Part shown: positions 1-13,500 of the stretch, in pieces
Layout of the letters: each line of letters opens with the position of its first letter
Position numbering within the stretch: position 1 is the stretch's first letter
Source: Cristatella mucedo
Lineage: Eukaryota; Bryozoa; Phylactolaemata; Cristatellidae
Length of the DNA: 64,000 nt
Reading direction: 5' to 3'
NCBI GenBank assembly: GCA_009760855.2
Contig: WPIO01000026.1
Span: 4,841,001 to 4,905,000, forward strand
The notes under the pieces: generated by a model
The model's input: only the letters and a program-made list of their open reading frames with translations
What the model was told of the DNA's origin: nothing
The model's database searches: none
Made by a program: the position numbers and the translations under genes

Positions 1-42
1 ACGCTAGGCGAATATTCCTCGTCAGCGGCGCTTTATGTGCAC
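1..42 (+). CDS. rsad1: rsad1 exon 1 (3' part)
   Basis: Open in frame from base 1 and ending in A-L-Y-V-H, the residues just before the cysteine motif in the family. Followed by donor GTGAGC at 43. The start codon and leader lie upstream of the window. Confidence 0.85.
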
Positions 43-826
43 GTGAGCACTGCGGTAGCAGCTGCGTCGCAAATTGTAGAATATCACCACTGCTCTGCGT
101 TGCCGTTACCGTTGGCTGCCGGGCTCTAGGTCTGCCATCCCGTGCGCCTCGCCAGTCGCGGTGTCGTGCCAGGACATGTCCTTAACATTTTCATCGTTTT
201 AATTTTCTTGAAACTTCTCTCGCATTGTTAGTACACCAACTCGTGGTGGGTTTTTGTATCGTGCCGCTCTTGCCTGTCGCAAAGAAAATTCGATGCAAGA
301 TGTCTGTATGAAAGACTGAGTTAAAAGCCTGCATGAGCAAGGCTACTTAGTTTAGCGGCACAGTTTTTGAACGAAATACATTCTTAGTAGCCCTCTTCGT
401 GGATACGGGCACACACCTCCCGAGGGTTGGGCTTACATCAGAAGTCAGATGTACACATGTAATGTAATGTATCTCCGTCTGTAACTCAAAAAGCCACGAA
501 GACCAAGTGGGTGTTACGCAGGAGAGTTTTCTCTAGCGGGTTCAAAGCCTAAGCGGCTTTCGATACGAATGCGGTAGCCAACCGACTTTATCTCACGAAC
601 AAGGAGATAGCGAGAAGCATAGCTGAGTCAGGAGTACAGTTGAGGTAGTGAGTAGCATGGAAGCAGATGCTCAGGACGTCTGGAAAGGATGTGCTGCAGT
701 AGGTACCAGGAGAGCATGAGAATTGCATAAGAATTTTGGAAGTGAGTTCCGCAGTCTAAGACCTTAAGAGCAAAAGCTGTCGCCAACGGTCTGCAAGATT
801 AGGAATAGAGCACTTAATTGATTATC

Positions 827-860
<34 letters not shown>

Positions 861-3800
861 TTAATGCCTTTGATAAAGCGCTCGAGGGCACGAGGAGGCT
901 GAAACTGATGCAGCATGTTGGTGTTCGATCCTGGTGTATTACACACTGCATGCACATGTTAAATATCGGTGGAAGGCAGTGAGATTGCAGTGCCAGCGTG
1001 TCGGCAGGTGAGAAGGCAGGCGCTAGCTTCCCGTCTTGACTTTCCATCTCTGACATAAGAAATCCTTTGTTGCCTTACAGCCCGCACCCCTGCGGGCTGT
1101 AATTATGTCAGAAGGGTCCCAGGTTAGTGCTGCTACTGCTAAGTCACCCACATTGCGCTTATTGTTGGAAAAAGAGACACCTGTGGCTATTGCACCCTTG
1201 CATTGGACCACATTCATGTCCGTTTTAGCTGGCATACTTACTGGCTGCGTGTATTTCTGATTGGATGCTCCCCTAGAACAGCATCGAAGAATCCGCTATT
1301 CTTGAAGCATGCTGTTCATTTTTTTGCTGGCCGATGCCAATGTCACGTGGGATGTACCTGCAAAATGCTGGCATACTTCGTGTCTGATTGGCTAAGCGTT
1401 ACAAAACTTTCGACCCCGGTCAAGCCCGGTCTGCTGTACCCTTCTTTACCAGACGATTAGATCAGACTAGTTGCATCCAGCTTGCATTGTAACCTAATGA
1501 CTATCATGGGTAATGAATGTTGTGACCGATGTTGAGCTATTACCAAGAGAAAGTAATGTGCTGCCTAGGAAAGCAGACTATTAGACTTGCTGGTTCTCTA
1601 AACAGATCTAATTAAAGCCATTTGAGTGCCCAGCGACGTCCAACTGTGACACTGAATAGACTGTTCCTGGCACATCTTTTGGAAAAGCTGGTGCCTCTGT
1701 CAACATCGCATTGCATGCATTGGCTCCAGTTGTATGCACTTACTCCCTTTTCATATCATGCAGTTGCATATCCAAATCTGGAGGAGGGGTGCTGCGACTA
1801 CTGAGCCGTCAGACAAGCAACACGATTACTTTGTTGTGTTAAACACGGCTTTGCGAACTCCTGGTGATGTTTTTCAGAGTGGCTGCCAAGCGACCATCTT
1901 GGTGTCATAGATTGTGGCACATCTTTTTCAGCGGTCCTGAACTGCTACTTCTATGCTACTCACTACCTCAACTGCTCTCCTGACTCTGCTATGCTTCCCA
2001 CTTTCTCTTTGTTGCGTGAGACGAAGTCTGTTGGCTACCGAATGCGTACCGAAAGCCGCTTAGGCTGTGAGTGCGCTATACAAAACTCTCCTGCGTAACA
2101 CCCACATGGTCTTTATGACTTTGTGGAGTTACTGACGGAGATACATTACATAGTTATAATTCACAATCAGAACATTCGCAGTTCTTTTGAGTCCACATGA
2201 ACTCTGCCAAGTCTCGCACTGCGCTTTCTTTTTAGTGGCCGTACTGCAGCAAGAGATGCACGTACTGCAATTTCAACAAGTACGTCAGGTGCGTATATCG
2301 ATCTGATGCACAGAGATGAGAAGACGGGGCTCCTAAGCATAGGCTTCTCGCTTCTTGTTCTGCTTGCCAACAGCTTTTGTGAGGCCTGTGGCTGTGGTTG
2401 CTGATAGTGTACAGTTGCTGCATTGTTGGACCACCTTGTTGATGTCGTGGCGATGGTTCAGCACATGCGTCCTAGCTCTCTTGTCTGTCAATATCGGTCT
2501 GACAATTTGCGTTGCATATAACTACCTGATGGTGCAGCAACAGCATCGACCACCGGCGAATGCAGCTCTGCCTGGCCAAGGAGACTGCTACTCTACTCAA
2601 GCTGTCGGGCGTTAAGCGTATAACGTCTGTATTTTTTGGCGGAGGTGAGCAAGTGCATAGTAGTCACCTCTTTCTTCAATGGTGCAACTGCAATTACTGA
2701 GGTGGCGGATTTAATTTCTTCGGGCCTGCCTCCCATCAGTTGTGACATGTCTCATATCTTACAATGTTTTGTACACCTGGATATTCCTGTATGAAACGAA
2801 TGCAGAACGAAGAATGCAGAACTGAGTCGCATTTCGAAGTGCAGAAAAGCTGTAGCTTTAAGAAACTTGTAGCTCTGTAAGTGAGTCGTGGCTTGAGGGT
2901 GGCCAGAGTAGCACTTTTGTTCAAGTACCTTGGCCCTCACCCGCAGGGAGGGTGTGGGCCGAGTACAGAAGCTCAGGTATAGCTCCGGCATGAATGATAA
3001 AAGATAATAATAATACATTTGTATAGCACCCTCAGAGAACCTGATCTCCTTTTTTAAGCACTTCACATGTGCAGCGAAGGCAGCATGATCGAACGGTTAG
3101 TGGTAACATGCACAAGGTCAACAAGCGAATCATGTTTAGGGTGAAATTTAACTATTAATATGTTAATGTGTCTGCATGCACAGTGTCAGTGCGCACAAGC
3201 ATGTAAAGGACAAATCATAAGTACCCACCAAATTCTGTCAAAGCAGGTGCGTTTTTAGCTTCTTTTTAAATGTCGTCAAGTCGGAAGATGTAGTGATGTC
3301 TGTCGCGAGTGAGTTCCAGGCATTGGGAGCATACAAACTAAGGGCACGGTCTCCAAAGGATTTGAGGTTTTTATGAGGTATAGCTAAACGATTTGATTCA
3401 GAAAAGTGGGTGGCATGATGGATAGCCTGGTTGGGGAGTAGTTCTGATAGGTAGGCTTGAGCCAGAGAATGAAGGGACCTGTGAGTCACAATAATTTTGA
3501 AATCGATTCTGGATTATGAGCCAGTGCAGGTCGGCAAGAAGTGATGTGATATGGCAACTACAACGCTCACGACAAACAAGCCTGGCTGCATAATTTTCCA
3601 CCTACTGTAAGCTCCTGATTGTGTATGCCGGTAGACCAGCAAGCAGTGAGTTGCAGAAGTCGAGACGGTATGTTACAAATGCATGGACCAATTTAGAAGT
3701 GGTATCCCTGTCTAAACAAGCTCACGTTTTGGCAATGTTGTGTAGCTAAAAGTAGGTAGACTTGACTGTGGAATTGATGGGGTTGTCTAACGAAAGGTGA

Positions 3801-6800
3801 CTTTGGAACCGGACACCTAGATTTCGTGTGGATTTAACAAGCGATATGCTTGCAGAACCGACTGAGGGTTAACCTTTCCAATTTTTAAATCACACTTGGT
3901 TTGCCCATAACTAGTAAGTTGGTTTTTATCATCGTTCAATTTAAGAAAGTTTGCTGCCAAGCATGTGCGGATGTCATCAATACATGTAGTAAGGGAGTTA
4001 AGAGAATTCGTCGTGCTGGAGGGCTGGGAGGGATCAAAGCAAAGGTACAACTGAGTGGTCGTGACCTGTTATTGTACCCAGCCGGCAGCCATTCTTTAGT
4101 AGGGGCCACTAAGACAAGGTGTCAGAACAGCTGCGTCTGACAGTGAATGAGCCTAGTGCTGCACTCGTTTGGACCAGCCTACTGGACTTGGTCTAGTCAG
4201 ACTTCCAGTCTCCCCCAGTAGGCTGCTGCACTGCGTAATTCCCTGCGATTATGGACTATGAACTTGGCAGCTGAACCTCGATTACGAACTATGAGATTTG
4301 CCAAACTACGAATTTTGAAATAAATGACAATAAAACTAACTTACTAGTTTTGGGCCAACCAAGTGTGACTCAGAAATCAGAAAGCTTAAGGCTCAAAGTC
4401 GGATTAGCCAGTATATCTCCTGTTGCATCTGCACGAAATCTTGGTGTCCTGCTCCGAAGTGCCCTTGCACTAGACGACCTCATCAGCTTCACAGCAAAGT
4501 CTGCATAGAAGTGAAAGCCCACATTGGCAATAGGGGCGCTGAGGTACTCCATACTTTATTGGTTCCTTTTATGTTTTTCCATTCACATCAATACTCTGGA
4601 GTCTCCCACTGAGATAGGACCTAAACCACTGTAGTGCACTTTGAGTGATGCCCAGGTGAGATGAGAGGTGTTCGAGAAGGACTCGTGATCGATAGTATTA
4701 AAAGCTGCCGAAAGATCGAACAAAACAAGCAGAGATACTTAACCTAAGTCTGCATTCCTAAGTAGGTCGTTATACAACCTAAGAAAGGCTGACTCTGTGG
4801 AATATTTAGCTCAAAAATCAGACAGGAACTTGCTTGCTAGGTTTGCAGTTTCGATGTAGGAGTTCAGCTGGTCTGCCACAACTCGTTCGAGTGCCTTTGA
4901 TAGGAACGGTAGAAGGGAGACTTGTGGAAGCTGCTCAAGTTTTCTTGGTCTAGTGTCGCTTTCTTAATTATTGGCCTGACTACAGCCTGTTTGAAAGGAA
5001 CAGGAATATGACCTGAAGCTAAGGACATATTTATTATGTTAGTTATGCATGGCAGCAGCAGATCTATGCATCACAGAAGTAGGACAGTGGGTGTAGGGTC
5101 TGGAGGACTAGTAATCTTCTTTGATTGAGAGATGAATTTTAGGATGAGGTCACTCACTATTGGGCTCCTTGAATGTAGACATTGAGGTGCTTCACTGAAT
5201 TGAGGGAGGGGAGTCCTGTGGGGTTGGTATTGCAGGAAACGAGTTCAGAAGGGATGCTGCTACCTTAGAGACGGAGTCTCTGGTCTCGTCTATCTTGTTG
5301 ACAAAGAAGCTAAAGAAGCAATCAGCTAGATAGCTACCAGGATCACTAGGGAAGGCGTTAACCCTGTAGCAGCAGTTAAGGAGATAGTTGATCGTAGACT
5401 GATCGTTGATCAGCATTTTTGGACTGTGCATCCGTGATTCAACAATATTTTTTATAGAAACTAAACTTGGCCTTTACTAGGGATCGATTGGTAGGGTCTA
5501 CAGTAGTCCTCGTATGCCTGTCGATGAACAGTCAGCCCTGATCTTGTGTATGGTTTCTCGAGCTTGCGCTTAGTAGGCCTGGCTAGTTCAATGTCTGCGG
5601 TAAATCATAGCCCGTCTGGAAGAAGGCGTACAGTTCGACTAGTCACAGGTGCAAACTAGTCGAGCTAGTCAGCTAGCTGCTTGTTGGAGCACTCAAGCAA
5701 TCATGACAGGTAGGAAGGGGCATTGAGCAGCAGGGGCAACAAAGATATTCTTGTGAAGACAGCATCGATGTCAAGGGTCTTGAGGTTTTTGGTTCACTGA
5801 TGACTTTGATTGTAGAGGAGGGTATGCACTGTAGACTGAATGAGATCTGCATGTGGTCAGATAAGCAGAATTTGGTAATAATAGGTGATGATAGCAGACT
5901 GTTGTAGAAGACAATTTGGTCGATTGTCTGATCCTTGATGAGAGCAAGATCATGCAGCACGTGAGCCACAAGTGAAAATGAGTCAGTCAGTGCTTGAAAT
6001 TCGGTGTCTAAAACGTCAGATGTTATCAAAATGAATGTTAAATCACCCAACATGAGAAAAGAGCACAAGCAACTGAGGCTAGTAAACATTGCACAAATAG
6101 AAAAATACTCGACAGTTGTACTTGTGAAAGGATGAATGTAAGGTCGCCATTGCATCATGGTCGGCAGGAAGGTCAGAAGAGAGCTGGAAAGTTGAAGAGG
6201 GGCTGTGAGTGAAGAATAGAATCACTGGCAAGGTGACAAGATGGAGACGTGTTTATTTTCGCCTAGTGTCAGGATGCTACGCTTGCGTTTTTGGGTAGCT
6301 GCTAGCTAGCAAGGGATTCATGCAATTTTTTCAAGTAGCTGCCGTTGCAATGAACAAGTTTGTTGCAAAATACCCGTGCAAGAGTCTGCAAATAATCCAT
6401 TTCTGGGCAGATTCTTTGACGTGCCAGCATTAGCACTCTTGCCTGTGGCATTTCTGGGGCTCGAGATCAACCTTAAGGAAGCAGGGCAGATACATGCGAT
6501 TTAAAGGATAATGCGTCCTGCCACCATTTGCCTGCTGCGCAACTGCCTGGTAAGCCATCGGCCAGTTGCCGGTAGGTGGCATTAAGTTATTTTGCATACA
6601 TGCTGTCTTTGTTGCTCACGTGCTTGTCTTCGTATTTAAACTCACCTCTGCCTTTGCTCTGGCTACTAATTTACCATCTTATTATATTATTTGTGCTGTT
6701 TTGTTGAGATTTTGAACATGCATAGCTTAGTTAAGGTACAGCTCCTTTCAATGCCAAGCAGTCCAATCACTCACTTTTGCCTCGTCCTTGTTATGGATTG

Positions 6801-7431
6801 GTTGACTTTTGGCATTGCATTTCAGACCTTGGAATGTCCCGGTGACCTTATGGCTCATGTGTTGGACAATGAACCCCGAAAGACCCGGATTAAATCCTTG
6901 CATGCAATTGCATTTTTTTGTTAGTCAGTCAATACTAGCCATAAACGTGCGCTCTACAGTGCTAACTCGGGTAAGACGGCAGCCTAGTGGGTGCTTGAAA
7001 ATGTCGTGATCAGGATGCAGGGTTATCGGAGAGTGTCCTTACCTGCAAAAAAGTCCACGAGGATTACCTTCCTTATTCTAGTACTTATCGAGTAGGCATG
7101 TATGTGCTTAGATGTGCATATTAAACAAGACCCAAATCTCTCTAATGCCCAGCACCATGACTGCTATCATCAAAAGCCCCAAACTTGATTAAGTGAAACT
7201 GCAACATTTAATGTAGCTACTTAGGGCTTGGGGTTGTGAATTGTCTCGGCAAAATAATTGGCTTGTCTAACCAAAGTGTGCATATGGCTGCTGGCTAAGG
7301 GTAGGGATATAAGGTTCAGCAGCTGCCGTGGTCACAGCCAAAATGTCCAAAGGCCCTCCCCCGTCAGAATAGCTTTCAAGGATAATAATAATGATAATAA
7401 TACAGTTGTACAGCACCCTCAGACAACTGAA

Positions 7432-7505
<74 letters not shown>

Positions 7506-10500
7506 GGCACTTTACAGATGCTGCATATACAGTATTTGATGGTAACATCCGCAAGTAGCGGGCACACCAAGCAGCAGGCACGTGCAAGTAAGCAGATACA
7601 TGCACACGAAGGACGAATCACAAAGACCCATCAAATGCTATCATCAAAAGGTGCGTTGTAAGTTTCTTTTTAAATTTAGTCATGTCAGGGGATGCTGTGA
7701 CGTGCATCGGTAGTGAGTTCTATGCTTTAGGAGCATACGAACTAAAGGCACGGTCTCCAGCGGGTTTGAAGTTCGGCCGAGGTATGGTTAAACGATTTGA
7801 GTCAGAACAGCGGGTTGTACGATTCTTCGCCTGGTGGGGGAGTAGTTCTGAGAGTTAGGCCGGAGCAAAAGAACGAAGGAACCTACAAGTAAGTGCAGAA
7901 CCTTGAAGTCGATGCCCCTCTTGACTGGGAGCCAGTGCAGGTCGGTGAGAAGTGGTATGATGTGGCAACTTCGGTGCTCACGGCAGATAAGTCTAGCTTC
8001 CGAGTTATGCACCAACTCTAAGCACCTGATTGCACAAGCCGGTAGGCCAGCAAACAGTGAATTACAGAAGTCAAGACGGGCTGTCACAAATGTATGGACG
8101 AATTTAGATGTGGTATCCCTGTCTAGACAAGCCCGAATTCTGGCACTGGTGGTAGTAAGTATTGGCTGGTCCGATCTGCTTCTTTTTCGGACAGCAACAA
8201 AGCTTTGCCATGAAGCCAAGCTGAGACTTCCACACCTTCGGATGCACCTGCCTGCTGTTAGTCATATTTTGTCTCGGAGAGCTTCCCTTCCTGCTATCAA
8301 GGGCCATCATCAGGCCAACGTCAGTATGCCAGGAACCAGCCTCCGTTGTCAGACAAAGCAGCAGCACACGAAGTCAGCAGGGCTTCCACGGCATAATCCC
8401 ATGACAGGGATATAAGGATTGCCCTTCTCAGGAGGACTAGACAGCCCACACAGCGATAGTGCACTATGTTGCCTTATATAACCAAACATATGAACTCGAC
8501 GACGTGTATCGAGTTTTAACACTTTTATGCTGGATGTGATGAAGTGCTTGATGCGCCAAGGTATAAATATGGTCATGTCTGCAATTCCTCCAACTCGCTT
8601 CCAGCAGCTATGTTTCTAGCTTTATCCAGAATCAGAAATTTTTCTGCTGGTCTAAGCCTTTATATCTAGTGGGAATAATCAGTTCTCATGGTTAGTGATA
8701 TCGAATGGCCGAATGGTAGCACGGTAACAGTAATAATAGTAATACTAATAATACTAATAATAATCAACTCCTATAATAAGCCAGGTTAGTTAGTCAGCTA
8801 GTTTGGCATAGTGCCTCACGTCGTGCCTACAGTATTCCTTTCGTGTTATTTATAGTAGTACTATGATGGTGCGCCAATCATGAGTGTCATTTAAAAATGT
8901 CAAAAAGGGAGATAGTTTCATAATTTCCACATGTAGCTGCAACATGCACACTCATAGTTGAAATTGAATATTCCTTGCTGGGAATGCGTTTTGGTAAACC
9001 ATGGATGTGTATTAAAAAATCTACCAGTTATTCTTCACTTCGGCTTCCTAAATAGTTAAAATACATTTAAAGATGTTCAGTACATGCAACTCAATGCTGA
9101 TGAAACCCAATGCTGATTTGCTACCCCATGCTGACATATACGTTTAATAATATTAGATATAAGGGCCTTTTTTTATAAGAAAAATACTAAACATAGTTCT
9201 GAAATATGTGTTTCTTCCTGTACAGATTTTGCTCCATTAACTAAGACTTCTAATCTTGGCATTCAGTGGGGTGGGCTCACCAGCTAGGTTAGCGGACCTG
9301 CCTTCCAAAGCAGAATCGGTTTTCCTGGACTTTCCAAAGGTGCAGGCTAATTTCTTTATAATACCTGTGGTTTCTGCCTACCGCTGTGGACCGGCGAGTT
9401 TTCATAGCAATGAATTTGGAGCAAAATAGGAGCAAAGCAAGGCGAATATAAGCGTACTATTGCAGACTACCACGAGAAAAACAAGCAGTGCAGGAAGTAA
9501 CTCAGTGCCTTAATGCCAAAAAACTCAACAGAAACGTGGCATACGACAAACCCTAGACCAGGTAGAGACTGAAGAAGAAGCCCTGGAGCTTCTCTGCTTT
9601 CTGAGCTCAGTTAACGTCTCACTTAAGACAAGGTCAATAGCAGAAAGAGACTGGCGGTAAGATTCCAGCATTTCACTACCCAGGTCTCGGTATCTAGTCC
9701 TTACCCGTCTGTAGGCCGGTCTCACCAGCTAGGCTGGGCTTACCACTAGGTCAGCAGATACTCAGGCCCACATTGTAAGGCAGCACTAAAATTACCTGTG
9801 ATTTTTCATGCGAATATACTAGTAATAATGATAATAGATTAGTTGTATTTCTTCCTAAGATGATAAAAATCTGTCTAAGCATGTCACATTATAGAAAGTA
9901 ATCATGTCACTTGGCAAGTGATAGCATTCACAGTGTCAGCATGCACAAGCACACAAAGGGAATTCTCACGAGCGAAGCAAACGCTGTGAGGAACAGTGGG
10001 TTTATAGCTTCTTTTTAAATGTCCTCAAGTCAGGAGATATCTTGACATCAGTCAAAGTGAGCTTCAGACTTCGGGATCACACTCACTGAAGCACGGTCTC
10101 CCAAGGTTGGTCAGAGGCACAGCTAAACGAATTGAGTCATTAGAGAAGGCGGCACAATGCAAAGCCTGATTAGAAACTATTTTGGATAAGCATTTGTGAG
10201 TAAAAGAAAGAATGGACCTAAAAGGGAGTGACAGAACCTTAAAGTCGGTTCTTTGCCTGATAGATAGCATGTGCAGGTCGGTGAGAGTTGGTTTAGTATG
10301 GCAACTGTAGTTGTCTTATTGCATGGACAGAAGATCTATGAGTAGTAAGTTACAGAAGTCAAGATGGGATGTCACAAGTGTTAAGTGCCTGAAAGATATA
10401 TAGTTTGCTGAGGGTGTTGCACAAATGTGTTATTATTATTGTAATGGTTGCATGATTTGGGAAGATCATGCATTGCTATTTTTGCACATACAAAGAGATT

Positions 10501-13500
10501 GCGTGTGCTATGAGGGTGCAACTCGAAGATGTTTCTAACCTCACACAGGCCCATTAAACTCATTCTCGCAATGGGGTTGTGCCATCAGTATATCTGCCCT
10601 AGGTATTGTTGCACTTATATGACTGCTATGGACTGATTGTGATCGGCATGGGTGACTATTGTGAAATTCAATGCCCAAGCTAGTTGGTGTAGTTAGTGCT
10701 ATTATTCAGTATGCTCGTAATGCTTTCTCAGTTGACTGCAGATTTGGACAGATTGTGTTATGGAAGCTTTATAATATATGCACCTTCGATTGGAAATGTC
10801 AATAGTAATAGAGTTGTTTCTAGTCTAGTTTTAATTTTTTGCTATCGATTTTAGAGCCAGGACTTTGCTGCCGATGTGGTTCAGTCTGCTTTTCGTTTAA
10901 GGGGATAACTGGGGTAAAAAGAAAGTTTAAATTTCTTTTAAGCAAAGTAAAGTTCCAGGCCGAATGAAATGTAGACTTGTTGGTTCGGTGCTGTGATCGC
11001 TACTGGCAGCTGATCCGTGCAATATATTTCAGGAACACCGAGCATTGCTCCTGCCCAGACTATTGAAGCGGTTTTGGACACGGTGTCCAGCAATTGCATC
11101 CTCGAAAAAGATGCGGAAGTCACCATTGAAGTAAATCCTAGCAGTGCTGGAGGGCCCAAAATGAGGCGAGTCATGCATGCATTGTGTCATAAGTTAGCCG
11201 TTCGAAGTAGAAACCAGAGATGCAGTGGGAATACTCGTGTCCTTTTTCCTGCTGGTTTAGAACCATTTAGTGTAATTGTGCTAGGCATGCATGTCTGAGC
11301 ATGTAAATCTGGGTAGCATTACCGGAAGAGCCTTAATGGCTATCACCACAGCGTGCAGTTGGCAATAAATGATCGCCCACTGCAGGATTAGAACCCACGA
11401 TCTTGATCGTGATGAGCAAGTACCTTACCTCGTAGGCTATCACTGCCTAGTAACCATTGATCACACGATTCTGTTAGAGTAATAATAATAATAATAATGC
11501 ACTTGATAAAGCGCCCTCAGAGAACTTAATCTCTTTCTAGGCGCTTTACATTTGCTGCAAAGGGAAATGCAATTGAATGGTAAGTAAAATCATGCTTGAA
11601 AAACAAACAAAATGAATAATATGGTTAGGGGTGACATGCACAGGGTCAGCATGCAAATGTGGTTAGTGGCAGCATGCACAGTGTCAGCACGCATAAGCAC
11701 ATCAAGGACGAATCACAGGGACCCACTAAATGCTGTCATAAATAGGTGTTTTTAAGTTTCTTTTAAATGTGGTCAGGTCAGGGGATGTTCTGACACAGGT
11801 CGGGAGGGAGTTCCAGGCTTTGGAAGCATATGAACTAAATGCACGGTCTCCAAAGGATTTAAGGTTTGTACGAGGTATTTGTAGGCTGTTGGATTCCGAA
11901 CAGCGGGTGGTATGATGCTTGGCCTGATGGGGTAGTATATCTAACAGATAGGCTGGAGCCATAGAATGAAGGGACCTAAAAGTCGAGCAAACCTTGAAGT
12001 CAATCCGTTGCTTGACTGGTAGCCAGTGCAGGTCGGCGAGAAGTGGAGTAATGTGGCAACTGCGACGCTCACGACAGACAAGCCTAGCTGCAGAGTTTTG
12101 CACCAACTGCAATCGCCTGATTGCACATGCTGGTAGGCCAGTAAGCAGTGAGTTGCAGAAGTCGAGACGGGATGTCACGAATGTATGGACCAACGTGGAC
12201 ATGGTATCCTTATCTAAACAAGCCCGAATTTTGGCAATGTTATGAAGCTGAAAATAGGCAGATTTGACTGTGGAGGTGATATGGTCGTTTAACGAGAGGT
12301 CGCTTTGGAATATGACACCTAGATTTCGAGATGATTCAACTGGAGATATGCTGGCAGAGATTGAGTGATTGATCAGAGTGATTGAGAACAGCAATCGGTC
12401 TGGCTTTTTCTAATCGTACTTGTCCAATGATGTCCTCTCCGTGTCGTGCTATGTTCAGGTCTCATTCTGCAGACCCGTTATTTGAGGTATTCCAAAAGAG
12501 TCTGTTCTTGGTCCATTGCTAGGTTATCCGTTTATATATAGCCTCTGGAGAAGGTAGTTGAAGCCCATACCATCGCTTATAAGGACTGTTGGGGACTGAA
12601 GCTTTTGGTATGCAGGTCTTAGACAAGAGAACTTATTTCCACAGATGTTATGCAACTACAGTATCTCCTGCTGCCCACTGTGGGACATCCTTTCCAGCTA
12701 TTTATGCACTTCTACTTATAGGGGCATGCATGCACATGCACACACCTTGGACAGCTGCCCCCGACTGAAGGACATAGTCTCACGGCACCCGGAAAACTTG
12801 CACAGCTCTGTCTGATTCCCATCAGCTCGTGTAAGATGCCTGGTGGGGAATCCCACTCTGCTTTTGAGTGAGATATACTGTTATGTATAACTTTTGAAGT
12901 CTTCTGTTAGTTTTTGTCTCGAGTTAACTATATCTTCAAGTGTGAGACATCGGCTGAACAAGATGACCTCTCGAGTACTTAGATAGAGAGAATACAAATA
13001 TCTTTACCATTTCATACTGAGTGCACGGGAATATTAAGGTACACTAAGCATAAATGGCAGCACTAAGGGAGTCCTACCGTGTGAGCCAGGTTTTGTGCCA
13101 GCTCTGCATGTCCCTGTACATGTCTTCCGTTTGCCACCCCACAAAGCCAGAAAGTCTTCAGTGGTTTACCTACTAAATCGCTTCCAGTGTCAGCATTCAT
13201 CTTGCACAAGTGAGAGAAGGTTATTAACGTGTGACATTGTTGATGCAGAATGGCAGTCAAGAAAGTACACTAATTTCAGAAGCCCAATCTCATCGGAAAA
13301 CCGCTATGGAACCACCACATAGGAGTGCCTTACGAGCTCCAGCCCATCACGGTGTAACTAAAAAAAAATACTAGCTCATTCAACAGCCTCTTTTACATAG
13401 CTACAGAAGAGCCTTTATGGCTAGCACCACCTCTTGCAGTGGCAATTAAGGATCGCCCACCGCAAGATTCAAACCCACGGCATCGGGACAGAGGTCGTGA

